From Actinomycetota bacterium (GTDB taxonomy: Bacteria > Actinomycetota > Acidimicrobiia > Acidimicrobiales > Ilumatobacteraceae), in NCBI GenBank assembly GCA_009702755.1, contig WLHL01000015.1, forward strand, positions 1-33,081: a stretch of DNA of 33,081 nt. The letters are read 5' to 3'. Numbering within the stretch: position 1 is the first letter of the stretch; each line of letters opens with the position of its first letter. Shown in pieces: positions 16,776 to 24,256 of the stretch. The notes beneath the pieces are model-generated. The model saw only the letters and a program-made list of their open reading frames with translations, searched no databases and was not told the DNA's origin. The translations under genes and the position numbers were made by a program.

Positions 16776-17900
16776 CTAGCCCTTGGCAAGTCCGAGGACT
16801 CTTTCTCCCAGAATGTTGCGCATCACGTTCGATGTGCCACCCATGATGGTGTAGCCAGGTCCATAGATGAGACCTTGCACCATGTCGTCAAAGATCATCG
16901 CATCAGCACCCATCATGCGGAAGACGAAACTGTCAACGCGCTGTTGATGCTCGGTGCAGAAACACTTTGTTGCTGCTGAGAAGCCTGCAGGTGCCTGCCG
17001 GAGAACTTCGCGAATCACGAGGATGCGCCCGATGCGGTATCCGATTTCAAGCGAAGCAATTTCCTGACGAACGAGCGGGTCAGTGGTGTCACAAACAGAA
17101 ACAGCATGTTGGAACTGTGCGTAGTTGGAGACCAAACGGTCAATGCCGCCACGCTCGTGTTCGAGTTGACGCATCGTTTGTCCAAAGGCTCCACCAGGCT
17201 GGCCAACAAGATTGCCCTTTGGCACGCGCACATCAGTGAAGAACACTTCGCAGAAGTGGCGATTGGTTGTCATGTCGGTGATGCGACGAATTTCGATGCC
17301 CGGTGTTTTCATCGGCACGATGATTTCGCTGATGCCTGCGTGTGGAGGGCCTTCGTTATTGGTACGGCAGATGAGATAGCAATAGTCGGCATCGGCGCCA
17401 AAGCTTGTCCAAATCTTTTGACCATTGATGATCCATTCATCGCCGTCATCAACGGCTGATGTCTTCAAGGATGCAAGGTCACTGCCAGAGTTTGGCTCGC
17501 TCATACCGATGCACCACGTGGTCTCACCAGCGAGAATGCCGGGCAAGAATTGCTCTTGCTGTTCCTTCGTGCCGTACTGAATCAGTGCGGGGCCCATCTG
17601 TCGATCGCCAAACCAACTTGCTGCAATCGGTGCACCGGCTTTGATCATTTCTTCGCCAACGATGAGGCGATCAATCGGTGGACGACCTCCGCCGCCAAAC
17701 TCTTTTGGCCAGATCATGCCGAGGTACCCCTTGGCCGCAAGTTCGCGGGAAAACTCTTTGGAGTATCCGTTCATCCAGGTGACGTTGTGGCGGCCATATT
17801 TGCGCACACCTTCAGCAGCAAATGCTGCTGCTTCGCGTCGAAGTTCAAGCTGTTCTGGGGTCCATACGAAATCCATATTGGTACTGATGGTAGGGGGCAT
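16776..17900 (-). CDS. Acyl-CoA dehydrogenase (FadE-type)
   Basis: 374 residues from ATG 17900; ATG 17876 (MDFVWTPEQLELRREA) is an equally plausible start, and a longer TTG start is unlikely. The N-terminal helical domain, the FAD/substrate strand region (IGMSEPNSGSDLASLKT, INGQKIWTSFG) and the C-terminal four-helix domain are complete. At the position of the usual catalytic Glu (YEGT in medium-chain enzymes) it has Gly354-Gly355-Thr356. Glu247 and Glu249 (LEHERGG) are candidates for the alternative base used in isovaleryl- and long-chain-type enzymes. It introduces the alpha-beta double bond into an acyl-CoA thioester; the chain cannot be specified. It is divergent from icd, and its upstream region carries the ACAAGT repeat. 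Confidence 0.9.
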   Translation of the reverse strand: MPPTISTNMDFVWTPEQLELRREAAAFAAEGVRKYGRHNVTWMNGYSKEFSRELAAKGYLGMIWPKEFGGGGRPPIDRLIVGEEMIKAGAPIAASWFGDRQMGPALIQYGTKEQQEQFLPGILAGETTWCIGMSEPNSGSDLASLKTSAVDDGDEWIINGQKIWTSFGADADYCYLICRTNNEGPPHAGISEIIVPMKTPGIEIRRITDMTTNRHFCEVFFTDVRVPKGNLVGQPGGAFGQTMRQLEHERGGIDRLVSNYAQFQHAVSVCDTTDPLVRQEIASLEIGYRIGRILVIREVLRQAPAGFSAATKCFCTEHQQRVDSFVFRMMGADAMIFDDMVQGLIYGPGYTIMGGTSNVMRNILGERVLGLAKG

Positions 17901-17919
17901 GGTTGCGGGCTGCGCTATT

Positions 17920-17941
17920 GTGTACAAGTCAAATACAAGTG
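17920..17941. promoter_or_regulatory. ACAAGT direct repeat, 11-bp period (icd / acyl-CoA dehydrogenase)
   Basis: Two ACAAGT copies start at 17924 and 17935, exactly 11 bp apart, within the region between the divergent acyl-CoA dehydrogenase and icd genes. The same arrangement (ACAACT then ACAAGT, 11 bp apart) is found between aconitase and gntR at 28042 and 28053. In both places GTGTA precedes and G follows the pair. One helical turn between identical half-sites suggests a regulator bound to one face of DNA. The neighbouring GntR protein is the most economical candidate. Confidence 0.45.
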
Positions 17942-17992
17942 ACTTTCAGCACCCTTGTTTGGGGCTTGCTGGACAAGTGAAAGGGTGCCCCC

Positions 17993-19210
17993 ATGGCGAA
18001 GATCAAGGTTGATAATCCGGTCGTCGAACTCGACGGTGACGAAATGACCCGCATCATCTGGCAGTTCATTAAGGACCGTCTCATCCTCCCGTACCTCGAC
18101 ATCAATCTTGAGTACTACGACCTTGGCATGGAGCATCGCGATGCCACCGATGACCAAGTCACCATTGACTCGGCTCACGCCATCTTGAAGCACGGAGTAG
18201 GCGTCAAGTGCGCCACCATCACTCCTGACGAAGCTCGCGTTGAAGAATTCGGTTTGAAGAAGATGTGGAAGTCACCCAACGGCACCATCCGCAACATTCT
18301 TGGCGGAGTGGTCTTCCGTGAACCAATCATCTGCAGCAACATTCCAAAGCTTGTTCCAGGCTGGACGAAGCCCATCATCATCGGCCGTCACGCACATGGC
18401 GACCAGTACAAGGCAACAGACTTCAAAGTGCCAGGCGCTGGTTCTGTCACCATGACATTCACGCCAGAAGATGGCAGTGCACCAATGGAGTTCCAAGTCG
18501 CGCAGTACGGCGCTGACGGCGGCGTGGCTATGGGCATGTACAACTTCAACGACAGCATTCGAGACTTTGCTCGCGCGTCGTTCCGTTACGGTCTTGCGCG
18601 CAACTACCCGGTGTACATGAGCACGAAGAACACCATCCTCAAGGCATACGACGGGCAGTTCAAAGACTTGTTCGAAGAAATCTTCAACACCGAGTTCAAG
18701 GCTGATTACGACAAAGCAGGTCTCACCTACGAACACCGCCTCATTGACGACATGGTCGCAAGTGCGATGAAATGGGAGGGCGGCTACGTCTGGGCATGTA
18801 AGAACTATGACGGTGACGTGCAGTCCGACACCGTGGCGCAAGGCTTTGGTTCGCTTGGCCTGATGACATCAGTTCTGATGACACCTGATGGTCGCACCGT
18901 GGAAGCTGAAGCTGCTCACGGCACCGTGACTCGTCACTACCGCGAGCACCAAAAGGGCAATAAGACATCCACCAACCCCATTGCATCTGTGTATGCATGG
19001 ACAGGTGGTCTCAAGCACCGCGGCAAGTTGGACAACAATCCAGCACTCATCAAGTTCGCTGAAGATCTTGAAGCAGTGTGTGTCGAGAGTGTCGAAGCCG
19101 GAGAAATGACAAAGGACTTGTCGCTCCTCGTTTCAAAAGATCAGCCATGGTTGACCACCGAGGATTACCTCGCAGCACTTGACCGTCGCCTTCAAGCAAA
19201 GATGGCATAA
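17993..19210 (+). CDS. icd: NADP-dependent isocitrate dehydrogenase, homodimeric type
   Basis: 405 residues. The sequence is of the eukaryote-like dimeric class: start [21 protein letters not shown], substrate region [19 protein letters not shown] and [14 protein letters not shown], and the C-terminal [16 protein letters not shown]. It decarboxylates isocitrate to 2-oxoglutarate with NADP reduction, in the TCA cycle. ATG 17993 is preceded by AAAGGG with good spacing. The region from 17979 to the start codon matches the aconitase leader at 18 of 19 bases. The quinone oxidoreductase gene begins 3 bp after the stop. Confidence 0.97.
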   Translation: MAKIKVDNPVVELDGDEMTRIIWQFIKDRLILPYLDINLEYYDLGMEHRDATDDQVTIDSAHAILKHGVGVKCATITPDEARVEEFGLKKMWKSPNGTIRNILGGVVFREPIICSNIPKLVPGWTKPIIIGRHAHGDQYKATDFKVPGAGSVTMTFTPEDGSAPMEFQVAQYGADGGVAMGMYNFNDSIRDFARASFRYGLARNYPVYMSTKNTILKAYDGQFKDLFEEIFNTEFKADYDKAGLTYEHRLIDDMVASAMKWEGGYVWACKNYDGDVQSDTVAQGFGSLGLMTSVLMTPDGRTVEAEAAHGTVTRHYREHQKGNKTSTNPIASVYAWTGGLKHRGKLDNNPALIKFAEDLEAVCVESVEAGEMTKDLSLLVSKDQPWLTTEDYLAALDRRLQAKMA

Positions 19211-19213
19211 GCA

Positions 19214-20194
19214 ATGAAGGCCGTCGTTCTCCGCGAGCACGGTGGGCCTGAAGTTCTTCAGATCGAGGATGTTCCTTCGCCAACATTTGGCGCAGAGGAC
19301 ATCCTCGTTTCCGTTGCAGCAACGGCTCTTAATCGTGCAGATCTTTTACAGCGCATGGGGTTCTATCCGAACCCATTCCCCCAAGGGCCAGAGATTCCCG
19401 GTCTTGAGTTTGCAGGCACTGTTAAGGCAGTGGGCGAGCGCGTCACGGGGTGGAAGGTCGGCGACAAAGTGATGGGCATCGTCAGTGGCGGTGCGTATGC
19501 AGAAGAACTTGTTCTGCATGAACGGCAAGCAATGGCTGTGCCTGCAGGCATGTCGTTACACGATGCGGCAGCGATTCCTGAAGTGTTCATCACTGCATGG
19601 GACGCGCTTGTTGTTCAGGGCGGACTCACGTCTGGTCGATGGGCAATGGTGCATGCAGGTGCATCGGGTGTGGGTACCGCAGCGATTCAGATCTGCAAAG
19701 CAATTGGTGCTCACATCATCGTGACCTGTTCGTCTGGCAAGGTGCAGTCATGCAAGGACCTTGGCGCAGATGTTGTTGTTGACTACACAACTCAAGACTT
19801 CGTGGAAGAAGTGCAACGTGCAACGAATGGCCGAGGCGTAGACACAATCCTCGATGTCATCGGTGGCGACTACGTGGAACGCAATGTTGCATCGCTGGCC
19901 GTGAAAGGGCACATCATTCAAGTGGGTGTGATGGCGGGTAAGCCATTGCCATTCAATGTGGGTCTTCTGCTGGGAAAGCGTGCTTCCATCACTGGAACAG
20001 TGTTGCGTGCGCGGCCACTCGACGAGAAGATTGCCATCACTCAACGATTCATCGCCGAGATGTTGCCGCTATTTGGCACTGGCGCACTGAAGCCAGTGAT
20101 TGACTCGTCGTACCCATTGTCAGAGATTGCGAAGGGTCATGAGTTCATGGCATCAAATGGCAACGTTGGCAAGATCGTGATCGACATCGCTTAG
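19214..20194 (+). CDS. NAD(P)H:quinone oxidoreductase, PIG3-like medium-chain dehydrogenase
   Basis: 326 residues. The GroES-like N-terminal domain contains NRADLLQRMGFYPNPF, the PIG3/quinone-reductase hallmark, and lacks zinc-binding cysteines. The Rossmann domain has AGASGVGTAAIQICKAIGA, which fits NADPH binding. Such enzymes reduce quinones or reactive carbonyls in the cytoplasm. It starts 3 bp after icd, so NADPH made by isocitrate dehydrogenase and its use by this enzyme may be expressed together (inference). It ends in a strong bidirectional terminator shared with citrate synthase. Confidence 0.9.
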   Translation: MKAVVLREHGGPEVLQIEDVPSPTFGAEDILVSVAATALNRADLLQRMGFYPNPFPQGPEIPGLEFAGTVKAVGERVTGWKVGDKVMGIVSGGAYAEELVLHERQAMAVPAGMSLHDAAAIPEVFITAWDALVVQGGLTSGRWAMVHAGASGVGTAAIQICKAIGAHIIVTCSSGKVQSCKDLGADVVVDYTTQDFVEEVQRATNGRGVDTILDVIGGDYVERNVASLAVKGHIIQVGVMAGKPLPFNVGLLLGKRASITGTVLRARPLDEKIAITQRFIAEMLPLFGTGALKPVIDSSYPLSEIAKGHEFMASNGNVGKIVIDIA

Positions 20195-20206
20195 AAACGA
20201 ATCCAT

Positions 20207-20242
20207 CTAAAAAGGCGATGCCAACTGGCATCGCCTTTTTAG
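20207..20242. terminator. Bidirectional rho-independent terminator
   Basis: A perfect 16-bp inverted repeat: CTAAAAAGGCGATGCC (20207-20222), loop AACT, then its complement (20227-20242). The A-run on one side becomes a U-run on the other, so it serves both the quinone oxidoreductase (plus) and citrate synthase (minus), whose stops lie 12 and 23 bp away. This is the clearest terminator in the window. Confidence 0.93.
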
Positions 20243-20265
20243 TTTCTGCACTGACGTGCAGACGA

Positions 20266-21534
20266 TTATCGCTTTGCAATAGGAATGTAATTGCGCTCGT
20301 CGGCACCGATGTACCACTGACGAGGGCGGCTGATCTTTTGCTCTTTGTCGTTCAGCAATTCCTGCATGTGCGACAACCAGCCGACAGTGCGAGGAATGGC
20401 GAAGAGAACTGTGAACATGTCGACAGGGAATCCAAGTGCCTGATAGATAAGACCGGAGTAAAAGTCAACGTTTGGATACAGCTTGCGTTTGATGAAGTAT
20501 TCATCATTCAATGCAACTTTCTCAAGCTCAAGTGCAATATCGAGCAGAGGGTTCATTCCGGTGACTGCGAATACGTCGTATGCCGTCTTCTTGATGATCG
20601 TCGCACGTGGGTCGAAGTTCTTGTAGACGCGGTGACCGAATCCCATGAGACGACCTTCGCCTGCCTTTACGCTTTCAATGAACGCCGGAACATTCTTCAC
20701 GTCGCCAATTTCTGCGAGCATGCGAACAACTGCTTCGTTGGCGCCACCATGAAGTGGGCCGTAGAGGGCAGCGGCGGCAGCAGCTGTAGAGGTGTATGGG
20801 TCTGAGTTTGCAGAACTCACAACGCGCATTGCGGTGGTGCCACAGTTCTGCTCGTGATCGGCATGCAAGATGAACAAGATGTCCATTGCACGAGCCAAGA
20901 TGGGGTTGACCTTGTAGTCATCACCAATCTTGAACATCATGTTCAAGAAGTTCTCTCCATATGACAGTGAGTTGTTCGGTGTGACGAATGGAAGACCCTG
21001 GCTGAAGCGGTAACACATCGCTGCAATGGTCGGAACCTTGGCAACAAGACGAAGTACTTGCTTGTCAAACACTTCCTTGTCGAAGATTTCTTTTGACTCT
21101 TCGTAGAACGTTCCAAGCGCTGCAGTTGCAGAGATAAACATGCCCATGGGGTGAGCGTCGTAATGGAAGCCATCAACAAAACGCTTACGCATGTTCTCGT
21201 GAATCATGGTGTGGCGAGTCACGTTGTACTCCCACTGAGCCTTCTGGTCAGATGTTGGAAGCTCGCCATTGAGAAGCAGGTATGCCACTTCGAGGTATGA
21301 AGAACTCTCAGCAAGTTGCTCGATGGGGTAGCCGCGGTAGCGCAGAATGCCTTCGTCGCCGTCGAGATAGGTAATTGCAGATGCGCATGATGCAGTGGAC
21401 AAGTACGCAGGGTCATACATGAAAAGGCTGGGGTCGAGTTCGCGGAGTGCGGCAGATGAGAAAACGCCGCCTTCGATGGGGACGGTCACCGTTTTTCCAG
21501 TGCGATCATCGGTAATTGTGATGGTGTCAGCCAT
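20266..21534 (-). CDS. gltA: Citrate synthase
   Basis: 422 residues, hexameric type II size. Catalytic residues can be placed: H262 in GPLHGGANE, H301 in MGFGHRVYK and D357 in NVDFYSG. The N-terminal beta-rich part (ITDDRTGKTVTVPIEGG) is typical of type II enzymes. It condenses acetyl-CoA with oxaloacetate, entering the TCA cycle. The start ATG 21534 has the ribosome binding site AAGGAG. It is alone between the shared terminator and the carboxyltransferase gene, whose stop lies 112 bp upstream. That gap shows no shared motif with icd or aconitase. Confidence 0.97.
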   Translation of the reverse strand: MADTITITDDRTGKTVTVPIEGGVFSSAALRELDPSLFMYDPAYLSTASCASAITYLDGDEGILRYRGYPIEQLAESSSYLEVAYLLLNGELPTSDQKAQWEYNVTRHTMIHENMRKRFVDGFHYDAHPMGMFISATAALGTFYEESKEIFDKEVFDKQVLRLVAKVPTIAAMCYRFSQGLPFVTPNNSLSYGENFLNMMFKIGDDYKVNPILARAMDILFILHADHEQNCGTTAMRVVSSANSDPYTSTAAAAAALYGPLHGGANEAVVRMLAEIGDVKNVPAFIESVKAGEGRLMGFGHRVYKNFDPRATIIKKTAYDVFAVTGMNPLLDIALELEKVALNDEYFIKRKLYPNVDFYSGLIYQALGFPVDMFTVLFAIPRTVGWLSHMQELLNDKEQKISRPRQWYIGADERNYIPIAKR

Positions 21535-21646
21535 GAGGGGTCTCCTTGACTACTGACGGAAATATGTAGCAGGGGCCGTATTTCCCCCAATGACAGGTTA
21601 GACGAACGCCATCGGGGGTTCCCACTTACGGGATATGGCGCATGGC

Positions 21647-23020
21647 TCAGAGCGGGGTGTTGTCGTGTTTGCGCGAGCCCAGGCGCTCTCGCTTGTCCCG
21701 AAGCATGTGAAGTGCTGCACAAATCTCGATACGAGTGTCTGCTGGGTCAATGACGGCATCGACATAGCCACGTTCGGCTGCAACATATGGGTTGAGAAGT
21801 CGTTCGGTGTAGTCGGCCTCAAACTCGGCTCGTTCTTCGGGTGTTGCACGGCGTTGCAAAATGGCAGCCGCTTGGCCTGCCCCCATCACCGCAAGTTCGG
21901 CACATGGCCATGCAAGGCATAAATCATTGCCCATTTTCTTCGAATCCATCACGATGTACGCACCGCCGTAGGACTTGCGAAGAATGACGCAGATGCGTGG
22001 AACTGTGGCGCGAGCGTAGGCAAATACCAATTGGGCACCATGGCGAATCATTCCGCGCCATTCGAGGTCTTTGCCCGGATAAAAGCCCGGCGTATCAACC
22101 AACGTGATGACGGGAATATTGAAGGCATCGCAGAACGCCACGAATCGAGCTGCCTTCTGCGATGCAGGGATGTCGAGCGTGCCAGCCAAGTTGATGGGTT
22201 GATTTGCCACGATGCCAACGGAGTATCCGGCCATGTGCGCAAAAGCAGTGATCACATTGCCCGCCCATCGTGGCTTGAGTTCAAAGTACACACCATCATC
22301 AGCGATGGCCTCAATGACTTTGCGAACGTCGTAACTGCCTGTTGACGTCGCTGGAATGAGATCGCCTGCTTCTGGCGTTGCGCGTTCATCAGGATCATCT
22401 GTTTCCAGCGGTGATGGCAATTGGTCAACATTGTTGGGGAGATAGTCAAGCAATTCCTCGACCCATGCAATTGCTGTTGCGAGATCTGCAACGACCGCTG
22501 ATGTTGCACCGCTATTGCGTGCGTGTGTGTTTGCGCCACCAAGTTCATCATTCGTCATTGTGATGCCAGTGAATTCTGCGACCATTGTTGGTCCGCTGAC
22601 GAATGCATACGAATCTTCTGTCATCACGACAAAGTCAGAGAGTCCGATGAGAAGCGCTGGTCCTGACACGGCAGGACCAGTCACGATGCTGATGGTGGGA
22701 ATAACGCCAGAGCATTCGGCCAACGCCTTTGCTGCGGTGCCCCAGCCATGCAGAGCAGCAATGCCTTCCAAAATGTCGGCACCGGATGATTCAATCTGCA
22801 AGACGAGCGGAAGGCCCTTGGTGCGGGCAGTTGTCGCAGCGGTTGCGATCACATGTGATGCTGCTGCAGACAATGCGCCTTTGTGGTGACCGCCATCAAC
22901 AGCGAGCCAGACGACCTGACGATCGGTCGAGAGTTGGACAACGGCTGCGGTTGCCGCGCCAGGAACACTGTGTTGCAGTTCCAGCACAACTGTTGGTTGT
23001 GTTGTCCTTGCCTCGCTCAC
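21647..23020 (-). CDS. Acyl-CoA carboxylase carboxyltransferase (beta) subunit, short form
   Basis: 457 residues from GTG 23020. The C-terminal half is typical: INLAGTLDIPASQKAARFV, LVDTPGFYPGKDLE, RKSYGGAYIVM and AWPCAELAVMGAGQAAAIL. These form the biotin- and CoA-binding sites that move CO2 from biotin to acyl-CoA. The N-terminal half is shorter and more divergent than in standard enzymes (about 510-540 residues); the usual first 60-70 residues are missing, although SIVTGPAVSGPALLIGLSDF remains. The residue that sets substrate choice in Streptomyces PccB (Asp in GGAYDVM) is Ile356 here, which fits acetyl-CoA or broad specificity more than propionyl-CoA. No biotin-carrying alpha subunit is nearby. 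LysR follows 21 bp upstream on the same strand. Confidence 0.85.
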   Translation of the reverse strand: MSEARTTQPTVVLELQHSVPGAATAAVVQLSTDRQVVWLAVDGGHHKGALSAAASHVIATAATTARTKGLPLVLQIESSGADILEGIAALHGWGTAAKALAECSGVIPTISIVTGPAVSGPALLIGLSDFVVMTEDSYAFVSGPTMVAEFTGITMTNDELGGANTHARNSGATSAVVADLATAIAWVEELLDYLPNNVDQLPSPLETDDPDERATPEAGDLIPATSTGSYDVRKVIEAIADDGVYFELKPRWAGNVITAFAHMAGYSVGIVANQPINLAGTLDIPASQKAARFVAFCDAFNIPVITLVDTPGFYPGKDLEWRGMIRHGAQLVFAYARATVPRICVILRKSYGGAYIVMDSKKMGNDLCLAWPCAELAVMGAGQAAAILQRRATPEERAEFEADYTERLLNPYVAAERGYVDAVIDPADTRIEICAALHMLRDKRERLGSRKHDNTPL

Positions 23021-23041
23021 GTCTCCACAGTACTTCGTGGG

Positions 23042-23983
23042 CTATCCGCGAGTTCCTTTAGCCTGTTTTGCAGTGATTTCTAATGAAATACCGGGCTGAC
23101 GAGAGGCATGGCGCCCCGCAACTTCGAAGGCGACATCTCGAACCGCGAGGGTGGCACGGTTGGGGCGAGGGCGTTCTCGTTGCACCCAGCCGACCACTCG
23201 GCGAGGGAGGTCGGGAACACCGATACGCACGAAGTCTCCTTTGAGCCATCCGGGTACTGCGCTCGCGGGAACAATGGCAGCACCGAATCCTTCGAACACC
23301 ATTGATGCCATCAGGCGCATGCCGTCAATCTCTGCTTGCGGGCGAAGAGCGACGCTTTTACTTGCAGCGGCACGATCGATGATGCGACGCGCAGCTGTGC
23401 CGCGGGGTGCCAACATGATCGGGTGTTCTGAAAGTTCTTCTAACGAGATTGTCTCGTGTGATGCAAGAACATGCTTCTTGGGGGCAAGCAAAAGTAATTC
23501 CTCTGCGAACATTTCTTTTGATTCAACGTTTGCTTCAGCGATCGGAAAGTGCACCAAAGCAGCATCAATTTCGCCGGAAAGCAAACGCAACATCAAGGCG
23601 CTGGACGCGCCCTCAACAATTGTGAGGTGCACGCCAGGATGATGGCGAGTGAGTGAATTGAGCAGGGGAGGCATGAGCCAGCGAGCAGTTGTCCCTAGTG
23701 TTCCGATGCGGCAGTCTCCGGAGGCAGAGTCACCCAGAGAGTGAATATCGGTGTCGATGTCTTCTACTTCGTGAAGAATGCGCTTGGCGCGAGCCAGCAC
23801 CATCTCGCCCTCATCGGTGAGTGCACCAGAGGCGCGATCGATGAGAGAACTGCCCAATTCCTTCTCGAGTCTGCTGAGGTGTGCCGAGACATTCGACTGC
23901 ACGGTGTCGAGAGCTTTAGCGGCTGCCGAAAAGGACCCGTGCTCAGAAATGGCGACTAAGGCCTGTAATTGCTTCAACTCCAT
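23042..23983 (-). CDS. LysR-family transcriptional regulator
   Basis: 313 residues from ATG 23983 (MELKQLQALVAISEHGSF), preceded by AGGGG at proper spacing; a longer in-frame start adds non-family sequence. The N-terminal winged helix (1-60: SFSAAAKALDTVQSNVSAHLSRLEKELG) and the periplasmic-binding-protein-like effector domain (about 90-300) are complete. LysR proteins usually activate a divergent gene and repress themselves. Its stop lies 21 bp before the carboxyltransferase start on the same strand, so the two may be one unit. The inducer is unknown. Divergent neighbours are the 6C RNA and the HAD-PlsC gene. Confidence 0.92.
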   Translation of the reverse strand: MELKQLQALVAISEHGSFSAAAKALDTVQSNVSAHLSRLEKELGSSLIDRASGALTDEGEMVLARAKRILHEVEDIDTDIHSLGDSASGDCRIGTLGTTARWLMPPLLNSLTRHHPGVHLTIVEGASSALMLRLLSGEIDAALVHFPIAEANVESKEMFAEELLLLAPKKHVLASHETISLEELSEHPIMLAPRGTAARRIIDRAAASKSVALRPQAEIDGMRLMASMVFEGFGAAIVPASAVPGWLKGDFVRIGVPDLPRRVVGWVQRERPRPNRATLAVRDVAFEVAGRHASRQPGISLEITAKQAKGTRG

Positions 23984-24013
23984 TTTGACCCCTGTGACAT
24001 CTATCTCTAAAAA

Positions 24014-24028
24014 CGATAGCAAGTATCG
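24014..24028. promoter_or_regulatory. Dyad CGATA-N5-TATCG upstream of lysR
   Basis: A perfect 15-bp interrupted palindrome centred 38 bp upstream of the LysR start codon. Its size and dyad form fit a LysR-type operator, and this position is usual for autoregulation. No experimental support exists within the sequence. Confidence 0.4.
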
Positions 24029-24039
24029 TGCCGTTCAAC

Positions 24040-24083
24040 TTGAGTGCTAGGTGCCAGAGGGTGCATACTTGTAATCAACAAGT
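24040..24083 (+). promoter_or_regulatory. Candidate 6C RNA promoter with ACTTGT-N5-ACAAGT inverted repeat
   Basis: TTGAGT (24040-24045) and CATACT (24064-24069) are 18 bp apart and could be -35 and -10 boxes, giving a start near 24076. Overlapping the -10 and start is a perfect inverted repeat, ACTTGT (24067-24072) and ACAAGT (24078-24083), whose half-sites also start 11 bp apart. This is the same half-site as at icd and aconitase, here inverted. Confidence 0.4.
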
Positions 24084-24187
24084 CGCGCCGGCATTGCCCC
24101 CCAATAGCCGGCCGAAAGAACCCATCAGATGTTCCCCCAACATCGGGTTTCGGTTGAGAGGCCCCGCAGTAATGCGGGGCTTTTCCC
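24076..24187 (+). ncRNA. 6C RNA (actinobacterial small RNA)
   Basis: Two consecutive hairpins carry C-rich loops. GCCGGCATTG pairs with CAAT-A-GCCGGC around a C5 loop (24087-24112). GATGTT pairs with AACATC around CCCCC (24128-24144). A third, GC-rich stem GCCCCGCA-GTAA-TGCGGGGC followed by TTTT (24161-24184) is the terminator. Two C-loop stems plus a terminator is the defining layout of 6C RNA, known in mycobacteria as B11. There the C-rich loops base-pair with G-rich ribosome binding sites and block translation. In M. tuberculosis, as I recall, it also lies beside a HAD (SerB-like) phosphatase gene, which matches the HAD-PlsC gene downstream here. The 5' end is an estimate. Confidence 0.85.
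24161..24184 (+). terminator. Terminator of the 6C RNA
   Basis: An 8-bp GC-rich stem, GCCCCGCA (24161-24168) and TGCGGGGC (24173-24180), with loop GTAA, is followed by TTTT. It lies 72 bp before the HAD-PlsC start, so that gene needs its own promoter or read-through. Confidence 0.8.
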
Positions 24188-24256
24188 ATTCCTGGGCCAC
24201 ATTCGTCCATGAAACTTTTGGTTTCCCTCGCCGCAGAACAGGCGTAATCTTCGCCC

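Noticed and set aside
20218-20805. 195-residue plus-strand frame opposite citrate synthase
   Set aside because: It is antisense to a fully supported gltA, begins inside the terminator, and has no family features.
24039-24056. Possible CIRCE half-site (GAGTGCTAG)
   Set aside because: The left half TTAGCACTC is absent at the required 9-bp spacing, and the gene downstream is not a chaperone.
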